From Reyranellaceae bacterium (lineage in GTDB: Bacteria; Pseudomonadota; Alphaproteobacteria; Reyranellales; Reyranellaceae): 64,000 nt of DNA. The notes beneath the pieces were generated by a model. That model saw nothing but the letters and a program-made list of their open reading frames with translations, did not search any database and was not told the DNA's origin. Shown here piece by piece: positions 47,527 through 55,748 of the stretch (its first letter is position 1; the number at the start of each line of letters is the position of its first letter). Location of the stretch: contig JALHMM010000001.1 of NCBI GenBank assembly GCA_022844045.1, positions 119,487 to 183,486 of the forward strand, read 5' to 3'. Position numbers and translations under genes: made by a program.

Positions 47527-48641
47527 CCGCCGTCGAGCCGCCGCCCCGGACCCGCGAACCGGCCTGCCGGCATTTCGGTGTCTGCGGCGGCTGCGCGCTG
47601 CAGCACTATCCCGACGATCTCTATGCGCGTTGGAAGCTCGACCGGCTGCGCGAGGTGTTGGACGCGGCGAGTGTCGCGCCGGCGACCCTCATGCCGATGG
47701 CGCGCACGCCGCCGGGCGGGCGTCGCCGCGCCGACCTGACGCTGCGCCATACGCGCGAGGGCGCGATCGTCGGCTACGCCCAACGCCGATCGCACGACCT
47801 CGTCGATCTCGGCGAATGCCCGGTGCTGCTGCCGGCCATCGTCGCCATGACCGCGCCGTTACGCCGACTGGTCGAGGCGGTCCTGCCGGTCAACGGCGAG
47901 GCCGAAGCGGTGATCAACTGGACCGACACCGGCGCCGATCTGTTGCTGGCGCCGGCGGTGCGTTTGGCGCTCGATCTACCCCGCCGCGAGGCCATCGCGA
48001 CCTTCGCCGAGACGACTGACGTCGCGCGCGTGTCCTGGGGTTCGCGGGCCAAACCGGAGATCGTGCTGACGCGCCGGCCGCCGAAGCTGCGCTTCGGCGC
48101 CGTCGAGGTCGAACCATCGCCGGGCGCCTTCCTGCAAGCGAGCTTCGCCGGCGAGGCCACATTGCGCGCCGCGGTGAAGGCCTGGTCGGGCGGTGCCAAG
48201 CGCATCGTCGACCTCTATGGCGGTCTCGGTACGCTCTCGTTGCCACTATTGCCCGAGGCCCGACTGACGATCGTCGAAGGTAATGCTTCCGGAGTCGACG
48301 CCGTCAACGCCGCACTGCGTAAGGCGATCTTGGCGGGCGTGGCGCAGGCCGTGACGCGCGACCTGAAGCGCGAGCCGCTTTCGACCGACGAACTTGACGC
48401 CTTCGACCTCGCGATCCTCGATCCGCCGGCAGCGGGTGCCATGGCGCAGGCGCGAGAGCTAGCGCAAAGTCGAATTTCGACCGTCGTGTATGCCTCGTGC
48501 GACCCGTGGAGCTTCGCCGCCGATGCGCGCGTGCTGATCGACGGTGGCTGCCGCCTGGAACGACTGCTGCCTATCGATCAGTTTCTCTGGTCGACACACA
48601 TCGAACTCATTGCCCTGTTCCGGCGAATCGCCAGCGGCTAG
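47505..48641 (+). CDS. 23S rRNA/tRNA uracil-5-methyltransferase family protein
   Basis: A 378-residue SAM-dependent uracil-C5-methyltransferase of the RlmC/RlmD/TrmA class. Four cysteines (C21, C27, C30 in CRHFGVCGGC and C105 in GECPVL) form the predicted [4Fe-4S] site. The SAM motif is VDLYGGLGTLSL. AILDPP precedes the nucleophile Cys in VVYASCDP. The closing HIELIALF supplies the general base. No TRAM domain precedes the cluster, so it is the short form. It overlaps the asparaginase gene. Confidence 0.87.
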   Translation: MARRRGLAAVEPPPRTREPACRHFGVCGGCALQHYPDDLYARWKLDRLREVLDAASVAPATLMPMARTPPGGRRRADLTLRHTREGAIVGYAQRRSHDLVDLGECPVLLPAIVAMTAPLRRLVEAVLPVNGEAEAVINWTDTGADLLLAPAVRLALDLPRREAIATFAETTDVARVSWGSRAKPEIVLTRRPPKLRFGAVEVEPSPGAFLQASFAGEATLRAAVKAWSGGAKRIVDLYGGLGTLSLPLLPEARLTIVEGNASGVDAVNAALRKAILAGVAQAVTRDLKREPLSTDELDAFDLAILDPPAAGAMAQARELAQSRISTVVYASCDPWSFAADARVLIDGGCRLERLLPIDQFLWSTHIELIALFRRIASG

Positions 48642-48673
48642 GCTGCGGCAGGACGGAAACGGGAGAAGCGCAG

Positions 48674-49444
48674 ATGTCGATGTTCGATCTCACGGGCAAG
48701 GTCGCGGTGGTGACCGGCGGCAGCCGCGGCATCGGCCGCTCGATCTGCGAGCGCATGGCCGAGCAGGGCGCCAAGGTCATCGTGTCGAGCCGCAAGCTGC
48801 CGGCCTGCGAGGAAGTCGTCGCCGGCATCAAGGCGAAGGGCGGCGAGGCCGCGGCGGTCGCCGCCAGCATCTCCGACAAGGCGCAGCTCGAGAATCTCGT
48901 GGCGCAGGCGCGCAAGATCTATGGCCGCATCGACATCATGGTCTGCAACGCCGCCAGCAACCCGTATTTCGGGCCGCTCACCGGGCTGAAGGACGAGGTG
49001 TTCGCCAAGATCATGCAGAACAACGTGCTCAGCAATCTGTGGCTGGCCAACATGGTCTGCCCTGAAATGGCCGAGCGCAAGGACGGCGCCTTCATCATCG
49101 TGTCGTCGATCGGCGCGCTGACCGCCTCGCTGCATATCGCCGCCTACAACATCTCCAAGGCCGCCGACCTGTCGCTGGTGAAGTCGCTGGCGGCGGAGTG
49201 GGGCAAGCACAACATCCGCGTCAACGCCATCGCGCCGGGCCTGATCAAGACCGACTTCGCCAAGGCGCTGTGGGACAACCCGACGATCCGCGCCTCGGCC
49301 GAGAACAAGGCGGCGCTCAAGCGTATCGGCGATCCCGACGACATCGGCGGTGTCGCCGTGTTCCTGGCCTCGAAGGCCGGCGCCTTCGTCACCGCGCAGA
49401 TGATCGTCGCCGATGGCGGCGTCATCGGCACCGGCGGCGAGTAG
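48674..49444 (+). CDS. SDR family oxidoreductase, gene 1 of the catabolic operon
   Basis: A 256-residue short-chain dehydrogenase: TGGSRGIGRSI, NAAS at about residue 95, catalytic Ser in IVSSIGAL, and YNISKAA for Tyr and Lys. The C-terminal IAPGLIKTDFAK is typical of FabG-like enzymes. It starts a six-gene block with almost no spaces, immediately upstream of an MDR reductase. Substrate unknown, probably a hydroxyacyl or secondary alcohol intermediate. Confidence 0.88.
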   Translation: MSMFDLTGKVAVVTGGSRGIGRSICERMAEQGAKVIVSSRKLPACEEVVAGIKAKGGEAAAVAASISDKAQLENLVAQARKIYGRIDIMVCNAASNPYFGPLTGLKDEVFAKIMQNNVLSNLWLANMVCPEMAERKDGAFIIVSSIGALTASLHIAAYNISKAADLSLVKSLAAEWGKHNIRVNAIAPGLIKTDFAKALWDNPTIRASAENKAALKRIGDPDDIGGVAVFLASKAGAFVTAQMIVADGGVIGTGGE

Positions 49445-50461
49445 GTGAAAAGCCGTCACGTCGTGCTGGCGCGCCGCCCCGACGGCGCGCCGGTGCCCGA
49501 GGATTTCCGTGTGGAGACGCGCGAGCTGCCGCCGCTGCCCGAGGGCCGCGTGCTGGTGCAGGTGCTCTACGCGACGGCCAATCCCGGCAGCCGCAACCGG
49601 CTGGGCGGTGGTGGCGCGAGCTACGCGCGCGGCATGGAGCTGGGCGAGACCATGGAAGGCCCGGCGGTTGGTCGCGTAATCGAGTCGCGCAATCCTGCGT
49701 TCAAGGTGAGCGAGCTGCTGAGCGGCCCGTTCGGTTGGGCCGAGCATGTGCAGATCAGTGGCCGCGGCATGCGCCGCATTCCCGCCGACACGCCCTCGAT
49801 CAGCGCCTGGGCCGGCATCCTCAGCATTCCCGGCCTCACCGGGTATTTCGGCCTGCGTGACGTGGGCCTCGCGAAAGCAGATGAGACGGTCCTGATATCC
49901 TCGGCCGCGGGGCCCGTCGGCGCGACGGCCGGACAGGTCGCGCGCATCATGGGCTGCCGCGCGATCGGCATCGCCAGCGGCGCCGAGAAGCTGCGCTGGC
50001 TGCGCGAAGAGGCGGGCTTCGACGCGGTGATCGACCGAGCCGGCGCCAACACCGTCGATTCCATGGCCGAGCGCATCGCCAAGGTCGCGCCCGACGGCGT
50101 CGACGTGTATTTCGATAATGTCGGCGGCGTCACGCTCGACGCCGCCATCGCCAGCATGAAGCCCAAAGGCCGCATCGTCGTGTCAGGCCAGATCGCCGAT
50201 TACAATGCCGAGGCGTCAGCACGCTACGGCACGCGCCGAGTCTATGAGTTCATCGGTAAGCGCCTGCGCATGGAGGGCCTGGTCGTGTTCGACTACGCCG
50301 AGCGCTACGACGATGCGACCGAGGCGATGGTCGGCTGGATCCGCGACGGACGTCTGAAATTCCGCGAGCACATCGTCGAGGGCCTGGACGCGCTGCCGGC
50401 GCTGTTCTGCGCCCAGCTGCGCGGTGAGATCTTCGGCCGGCCCCTGGCGAGACTCGCATGA
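49445..50461 (+). CDS. MDR-type NADP-dependent oxidoreductase, gene 2
   Basis: A 338-residue medium-chain dehydrogenase/reductase, zinc-free, resembling curcumin/2-alkenal reductases. It starts with GTG right after the SDR stop. The NADPH-binding stretch is SSAAGPVGATAGQVARIMG near residues 155-175. It lacks the zinc-binding Cys of alcohol dehydrogenases. It overlaps the following gene by ATGA (50458-50461). The likely reaction is reduction of an enone or enoyl double bond. Confidence 0.85.
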   Translation: MKSRHVVLARRPDGAPVPEDFRVETRELPPLPEGRVLVQVLYATANPGSRNRLGGGGASYARGMELGETMEGPAVGRVIESRNPAFKVSELLSGPFGWAEHVQISGRGMRRIPADTPSISAWAGILSIPGLTGYFGLRDVGLAKADETVLISSAAGPVGATAGQVARIMGCRAIGIASGAEKLRWLREEAGFDAVIDRAGANTVDSMAERIAKVAPDGVDVYFDNVGGVTLDAAIASMKPKGRIVVSGQIADYNAEASARYGTRRVYEFIGKRLRMEGLVVFDYAERYDDATEAMVGWIRDGRLKFREHIVEGLDALPALFCAQLRGEIFGRPLARLA

Positions 50462-51621
50462 CCACCTGGCCCTCGCATCCTGTCCTCGACCGCTTGCGGC
50501 CGGTACTGCCCGAGGTCATTCGACGCGCTGACGAGATTGAACAGGCCAGGCAGCTGCCGCCCGACCTCGCGCGCACCCTGATCGGCACCAAGGTCTTCAA
50601 GCTCTGCGTGCCCAAGGCCGTGGGCGGCGAGGAAGCCCATCCCCTGGTGCTGATGCAGGCAATCGAGGAGACGGCCGCCGCCGACGGCTCGGCCGGCTGG
50701 AACGTCGCCATTGGCGCCAGCTCCGGCAGCACCGCCGCCTATCTTACCCCTGATGTGGCGCAGCTGATCCACGGATCGCCCGACGCCGTGACCGGCGGGA
50801 TCTTCGCGCCGCGCGGCAAGGCGGTGCGCGAGGGCGACGGCTATCGCGTCACCGGTCACTGGCAATGGGCCAGCGGCAGCCCGCATTGCGCCTGGATCAA
50901 GGGGGGATGCGTCGCGTACGAGGACGGCAAGCCGCGCATGATCCGCGACGGCGTGCCCGAGGTGCTGACCGTCTACTTCCCGCGCGACAAGATCGAGTTC
51001 GTTGACAACTGGTACACCTCGGGGCTCTGCGGCACGGCGTCGTGCGATATCAAGGTCAACGATATCTTCGTGCCCGCCACGCACACCATCTCGCTGACGC
51101 GCGACAAGCCGCGCATCCAGACGCCGCTCTACGTATTTCCGATGTTCGGCCTGCTGGGCATGATCTGCGCCATGACCGCGCTGGGCATCGCACGCGGCGC
51201 GATTTCCGACATCGTCGAGCTGGCCGGTGCCAAGAAGCCGACCCTGTCGAACCGCGCTCTGGCCGAACGGGGTGCCACGCAGGGCGACGTGGCGCGCGCC
51301 GAGGCGATGCTGCGGTCGGCCCGCGCCTTCCTGGTCGAGGCGATCCTCGAGGCCTGGGAAGAGGCGGAGCGCGGCGCGATCAGCGTCGAGAAGCGCGCCG
51401 CCGTGCGCCTCGCCTCGACGCATGCCGCCAACGAATCGGCCAAGGTGGTGGACATCTGCTACACCCTTGGCGGCGGCACCTCGGTCTATCGCAAGAGCCC
51501 GCTGCAGCGGCGCTTCCGCGACGCGCATGTCATCACCCAGCACATGATGGTAGCGCCGCCGAGCTACGAGCTGGCCGGCCGCGTCGTGCTCGGGCTGCCG
51601 ACCGATCCGTCGATGATCTAG
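50458..51621 (+). CDS. Acyl-CoA dehydrogenase-fold flavoprotein (class D monooxygenase-like), gene 3
   Basis: A 387-residue flavoprotein. The sequence GHWQWASGSPHC, YTLGGGTSVYRKSPLQRRFRDA and VITQHMMVAP resemble the HsaA/HpaH-type flavin-dependent monooxygenases more than true acyl-CoA dehydrogenases. Such enzymes hydroxylate aromatic or other rings with FMNH2/FADH2 supplied by a separate reductase. No reductase gene is seen in this block, which is a gap. The operon overlap with gene 2 is ATGA. Confidence 0.8.
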   Translation: MTTWPSHPVLDRLRPVLPEVIRRADEIEQARQLPPDLARTLIGTKVFKLCVPKAVGGEEAHPLVLMQAIEETAAADGSAGWNVAIGASSGSTAAYLTPDVAQLIHGSPDAVTGGIFAPRGKAVREGDGYRVTGHWQWASGSPHCAWIKGGCVAYEDGKPRMIRDGVPEVLTVYFPRDKIEFVDNWYTSGLCGTASCDIKVNDIFVPATHTISLTRDKPRIQTPLYVFPMFGLLGMICAMTALGIARGAISDIVELAGAKKPTLSNRALAERGATQGDVARAEAMLRSARAFLVEAILEAWEEAERGAISVEKRAAVRLASTHAANESAKVVDICYTLGGGTSVYRKSPLQRRFRDAHVITQHMMVAPPSYELAGRVVLGLPTDPSMI

Positions 51622-51632
51622 AGGAGGGGATG

Positions 51633-52652
51633 ATGGCGGGCGCGACGGTCATCGGTATCAAGGGCGACGGCTTCACCATAAACGGCCAGCCGACCTACGC
51701 CGGCAAGCGCTGGCGCGCGCACAAGATCGAGGGCCTGCTGCTGAACTCCCGCATGGCCAACGCCATCATCGACGACGAGAACCCGTCGACCGTAGGTGTG
51801 TGGGCCTATGCCGACGGCCCGTGGGACGCCGAGCGCAGCACGCGGGAGTTCGTTGCGCAGTTGCCCAGCTACCGCGCGCACGGCCTATTGGCGGTCAGCG
51901 TCAACCTGCAGGGCGGCAGCCCGCAAGGCTATAGCTGGAACCAGCCCTGGATCATGTCGGGCTTCGCCGCCGAAGGCGCGCTCAAGCCGGCCTACGCCAA
52001 TCGGCTGTTGAACGTCCTGGAGGCCGCGGATCGCAACGGCATGGCCGTGATCCTGGGCTGTTTCTACGGCCGCCAGACGCCGCACCTGAAGGACGAGGCG
52101 GCGGTGAAGCGCGCGGTCAGCGAGGTCGTCGACCTGCTCGCGGCGCGCGGCGTCACCAACGCGCTGATCGAGATCGGCAACGAGGTCGACCTGCCGTGGT
52201 TCGATCACGACATCATCCAGGCGCCGCGCGGGCACGAGCTGATCGAACTGGTGAAGACGCGGTCGATTGGCCGGCTGAAGGTCAGCACCAGCTTCAGTGG
52301 CGGCGCGGTGCCCCCCGACAACGTGATCGCCGCCGCCGACTACCTGCTGGTGCACGGCAACCACGTCGAGTCACCGGAGGGCATCCGCCGCGTTGTCGCC
52401 GATACGCGCGCCAGCAAGGCCTATCGCGGCCAGCCGATCGTCTTCAACGAGGACGACCACTACGATTTCGAGGGCAAGGACAACAATTTCCGCGCCGCGC
52501 TGAGCACCTATGCGAGCTGGGGCTTCTTCGACTATCGCCGCATTTCCGAGCGCTTCACCGACGGCTATCAATCGCTGCCGGTCGACTGGGGCATCAACTC
52601 ACTGCGCAAGCGTGCCTTCTTCGGTTACCTGAAAGAGATCACCGGGAGCTGA
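51633..52652 (+). CDS. Glycoside hydrolase-like (clan A) TIM-barrel protein, gene 4
   Basis: A 339-residue protein that begins MAGATVIGIKGDGFTINGQP. Barrel strand residues suited to a retaining glycosidase can be seen: LIEIGNEVDLPW (a conserved NE pair) and VFNEDDHYDF (second Glu). The fold and the two Glu fit clan GH-A, but a precise family is not assignable. A GAGGAGGG site precedes the ATG. Within a catabolic operon it may cleave a glycoside before oxidation of its aglycone, an inference from context. Confidence 0.68.
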   Translation: MAGATVIGIKGDGFTINGQPTYAGKRWRAHKIEGLLLNSRMANAIIDDENPSTVGVWAYADGPWDAERSTREFVAQLPSYRAHGLLAVSVNLQGGSPQGYSWNQPWIMSGFAAEGALKPAYANRLLNVLEAADRNGMAVILGCFYGRQTPHLKDEAAVKRAVSEVVDLLAARGVTNALIEIGNEVDLPWFDHDIIQAPRGHELIELVKTRSIGRLKVSTSFSGGAVPPDNVIAAADYLLVHGNHVESPEGIRRVVADTRASKAYRGQPIVFNEDDHYDFEGKDNNFRAALSTYASWGFFDYRRISERFTDGYQSLPVDWGINSLRKRAFFGYLKEITGS

Positions 52653-52656
52653 CACC

Positions 52657-53808
52657 GTGGCGCTGCATTTCAGCCGGGAGGAATTCGGACAGCGTCAGGC
52701 CGCCTCCATCGCTGAGTTGCGGCGCCGCGGGCTCGACGGCCTGCTGATGTTCCGCCAGGAGAGCATGTACTACCTGACGGGTTACGACACCTTCGGCTAC
52801 GTCTTCTTCCAGTGCCTTTATCTCGGCGCCGACGGCCGCCTGATGCTGCTGACGCGCACGCCCGACCGGCTGCAGGCCATGCACACCTCGACCGTCGAGG
52901 ACATCCGCATCTGGGTCGACGGGCCCGATGCGACGCCGGCGGTCGAGTTGCGCGAGATCCTGCGCGCGTTTGGCGTGGCGGGGCGTAAGCTCGGTGTCGA
53001 ATACGACGCCTACGGCCTCACCGCCGCCAATGGTCGCCGACTCGACGCGGCCATGGATGGTTTCGCCACCTTGCTCGACGCCTCTGATCTCGTCACGAAA
53101 CAGCGCGTGCGCAAAAGCCCGGCCGAGATCGCCTATGTCCTCCGTGCCGCCGCGCTGGCCGACGACGCGCTCGACGCGGCGTACGCGACCATCGCGCCTG
53201 GCGCTTTCGAGGGTGACATTCTTGCGGCCATGCAAGGCGCGGTGTTCCGGGGCGGCGGCGACTATCCCGGCAACGAATTCATCATCGGCTCGGGCCGCGA
53301 CGGGCTGCTCTGTCGCTATTTCAGCGGCCGGCGCCATCTCGACGCCGAGGATCAGATCACGCTAGAGTTCGCCGGCGTCGATCGCCACTACCATTCCTGC
53401 CTGATGCGTACGATTCCGGTGGGCCGTGCGCGGCCGCTGCATCGGGAGATGCACAAGGTGGCGATCGAAGCGCTGCATGCCTGCCTCGATGCGCTCAAGC
53501 CTGGTGAGCCGATCGGCACGGTGTTCGAAGCCTATGCCGGGACCGCGGCGCGCCATGGCATGGCCGATTTCCGGTTCAACGCCTGCGGTTACAGCCTGGG
53601 CACGACCTTCTCACCCAACTGGATGGATTGGCCGATGTTCTATGCGGGCAATCCGGTGCTCGCCGAGCCGGGCATGGTGTTCTTCTTGCACATGATCCTG
53701 GTCGATGGCGGCAGCGCCAGGGCGATGTGCCCGGGCACGACCGTCCTGGTCGGCGGCGGCGGCAACGAGGTGCTCTCACGCCGGTCGCTCGACCTGATAG
53801 TGAAGTAG
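52657..53808 (+). CDS. M24-family creatinase/ectoine hydrolase-like protein, gene 5
   Basis: A 383-residue pita-bread-fold protein of the M24 family, starting at GTG. The metal-ligand pattern of aminopeptidases is not kept: the DxxGxxxD-type site reads LEFAGVDRHYHSC, and the His of the following motif is in CGYSLGTTFSPNW. That resembles metal-free creatinase or DoeA ectoine hydrolase. The reaction is probably amide or guanidine hydrolysis. Only four bases separate it from gene 4. Confidence 0.82.
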   Translation: MALHFSREEFGQRQAASIAELRRRGLDGLLMFRQESMYYLTGYDTFGYVFFQCLYLGADGRLMLLTRTPDRLQAMHTSTVEDIRIWVDGPDATPAVELREILRAFGVAGRKLGVEYDAYGLTAANGRRLDAAMDGFATLLDASDLVTKQRVRKSPAEIAYVLRAAALADDALDAAYATIAPGAFEGDILAAMQGAVFRGGGDYPGNEFIIGSGRDGLLCRYFSGRRHLDAEDQITLEFAGVDRHYHSCLMRTIPVGRARPLHREMHKVAIEALHACLDALKPGEPIGTVFEAYAGTAARHGMADFRFNACGYSLGTTFSPNWMDWPMFYAGNPVLAEPGMVFFLHMILVDGGSARAMCPGTTVLVGGGGNEVLSRRSLDLIVK

Positions 53809-53817
53809 GAGGCGGGG

Positions 53818-54681
53818 ATGTTCGAGGGCTTCAAGCGCCAGATGATCGATGTCGGCGAGGCGCGCATCAACACGTTGACCGCGGGAAAGGGCGCGCCGCT
53901 GCTGCTGGTGCACGGCTACCCGCAGACCCATGTCATGTGGCACAAGATCGCGCCGCGCCTCGCCGAGCACTTCAGCGTCGTCTGCTGCGACATGCGCGGC
54001 TACGGCGACAGCTCGGTGCCGGCCACGACGACGGACCATTTCAGCTATTCCAAGCGCGCCGTCGCCGCCGACCTGGTGAAGGTCATGGACAAGCTCGGCC
54101 ATCGCAAGTTCATGATCGCCGGCCATGACCGCGGCGGGCGCGTGACGCATCGCCTGTGTCTCGATCACGCCGACAAGGTTACGCGCGCCGCCGTGCTCGA
54201 TATCGTGCCCACGCCGCATATGTTCGCCACCGTCAACCGCGCCGCGGCGCTGGGTGGCTGGCATTGGTACTTCCTCGCCCAGCCCTTCGACCTGCCGGAG
54301 CGGATGATCGGCGGCGATCCCGAGTACTACCTCGACCGCCTGCTGTCGGCCGGCGCCGACGCCTTCACGCCCGAGGCGCGGGCGGAGTACATGCGTTGCT
54401 TCATCCAGAAGGAACGCATCCACGCGAGCTGCGAGGATTACCGCGCCGCCGCCTATATCGACCTCGATCACCACAAGGCCGATAACGGCCGCAAGATCGC
54501 CTGTCCGCTGCTGGCGATCTGGGGCGCGAATAGTGGTGTCGGCCGTGCCCACGAACCGGTGAAGGTGTGGAAGGAGTGGGCCGACGACGTGGTTGGCATG
54601 GCGCTGCCCTGCGGCCACTTCGTCGCCGAGGAGGCGCCGCGCGAGACCTTCGAGGCGATGCGCGCCTTCTTCGCGAGCTGA
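53818..54681 (+). CDS. Haloacetate dehalogenase-type alpha/beta hydrolase, gene 6
   Basis: A 287-residue alpha/beta hydrolase. The nucleophile Asp104 lies in GHDRGGR, followed by Arg105 and Arg108. Asp128, His149/Trp150 in GGWHWYFLAQP, Tyr213 and the catalytic His267 in PCGHFVAEE complete the set. These match the fluoroacetate dehalogenase residues D110, R111, R114, D134, H155, W156, Y219 (constant six-residue offset) and H280. So the full carboxylate and halide-binding pocket is present. It would hydrolyse haloacetate to glycolate and halide. It ends the six-gene block. Confidence 0.85.
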   Translation: MFEGFKRQMIDVGEARINTLTAGKGAPLLLVHGYPQTHVMWHKIAPRLAEHFSVVCCDMRGYGDSSVPATTTDHFSYSKRAVAADLVKVMDKLGHRKFMIAGHDRGGRVTHRLCLDHADKVTRAAVLDIVPTPHMFATVNRAAALGGWHWYFLAQPFDLPERMIGGDPEYYLDRLLSAGADAFTPEARAEYMRCFIQKERIHASCEDYRAAAYIDLDHHKADNGRKIACPLLAIWGANSGVGRAHEPVKVWKEWADDVVGMALPCGHFVAEEAPRETFEAMRAFFAS

Positions 54682-54684
54682 GCC

Positions 54685-55638
54685 TCAGCCGCGCAGGAAG
54701 ACCAGCTCGGGGCCGGCGGTGATGCGCACCGGTTGATCCTCGCGCAGCTCGAGGATCTCGCCATCGAGCACGAAGCCGCCATTCATGCGGATCTCGATGC
54801 TGTCGGCGTTGAGACTGATGTAGCCGTTCTCCGGCGTCGTAAGTGCCCCGGGCCGTCCGCGCAGGGCGGGCCAGATCGCGCGCGCGAAGCGTCGTGGTGC
54901 CTCATGTACCACGGTCAGGCGTAGCGCGCCGCCCCCCGTGCCCCAGAACGGCGTCACGCCGGGCGACAGGCTGTGCAGCGTCGACAGCAGGATCATGAGG
55001 TAGCGGCTTGGCGGAAGCGATGAGATATCGGCGGCGACCGGCGTGATCGGGTTACGGCCGATCAGCAATGGACCGATCATGCGGGCCATGCCGGCGATCG
55101 GGCCCAGCGCGCCGCGCGCGCCCCATCGGCGCAGATGACGGCGGATCAGCACCGTGCCCTGATAGATGCCGGCGCCGCCGGCCATCAGGCCGTAGCGTGG
55201 CGCGACCGCATCGCCGATTCGCACCGCCATCGTGCGACGGCTGACAAAGCCTGCCGACAGGCGATCGGCAGCGATCCGGTTCAACAGCGCGCGTAGCTCG
55301 CCGGCGGGCGACATGTCGGCGCCGATGTCGTGCGCCACGACATTGGTGGTGCCGGTCGGTAGGATCGCCAGCGGGGCCAATCGCGCACCCGGCGCTCGGT
55401 TCAGCAAGTAGGTGATGGCGTGATGCAGCGTGCCGTCGCCGCCGGCCACGGCGACTGCCACCACACCCTCGTCCAGCAACGCCTCGAGCGGGCCGCCGCA
55501 ACGCCGCGCGCTTTCGGATTCACGCACGACCACCCGGTCGCCGGCCTCGGCAAGCGCCACGCGCAAACGCCGGAGCGCGCGCCGGTCGCGACCGCCGAAG
55601 CGGTTGAGCAGCACCCCCAGGCGCGGCGCGGCGGTCAC
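54685..55638 (-). CDS. Diacylglycerol kinase-like lipid kinase
   Basis: A 317-residue DAGK catalytic-domain protein. The ATP/lipid-binding motif VAVAGGDGTLHHAITYLL is at about residues 62-80, then PTGTTNVVAHD. It probably phosphorylates diacylglycerol or a related sphingosine-like lipid at the membrane. Start is a GTG at 55638. It converges with the haloacetate-dehalogenase gene; only three bases separate the stops. Confidence 0.85.
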   Translation of the reverse strand: MTAAPRLGVLLNRFGGRDRRALRRLRVALAEAGDRVVVRESESARRCGGPLEALLDEGVVAVAVAGGDGTLHHAITYLLNRAPGARLAPLAILPTGTTNVVAHDIGADMSPAGELRALLNRIAADRLSAGFVSRRTMAVRIGDAVAPRYGLMAGGAGIYQGTVLIRRHLRRWGARGALGPIAGMARMIGPLLIGRNPITPVAADISSLPPSRYLMILLSTLHSLSPGVTPFWGTGGGALRLTVVHEAPRRFARAIWPALRGRPGALTTPENGYISLNADSIEIRMNGGFVLDGEILELREDQPVRITAGPELVFLRG

Positions 55639-55657
55639 TGCGGCGCGTGGCGTGTTC

Positions 55658-55722
55658 TGTCATCCCGAGCGCAGCGAGGAATCCAGGATTGCCCTAGATC
55701 CCTCGCTGCGCTCGGGATGACA
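55658..55722. repeat. Palindromic repeat family C, copy 3
   Basis: TGTCATCCCGAGCGCAGCGA pairs with CCTCGCTGCGCTCGGGATGACA at the other end, 65 bp overall. Almost the same sequence stands at 58278-58332, so the recG/sdhE pair is bracketed by two copies. Confidence 0.82.
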
Positions 55723-55748
55723 GATGAGTGCGGTCGACCGGGCATGCG

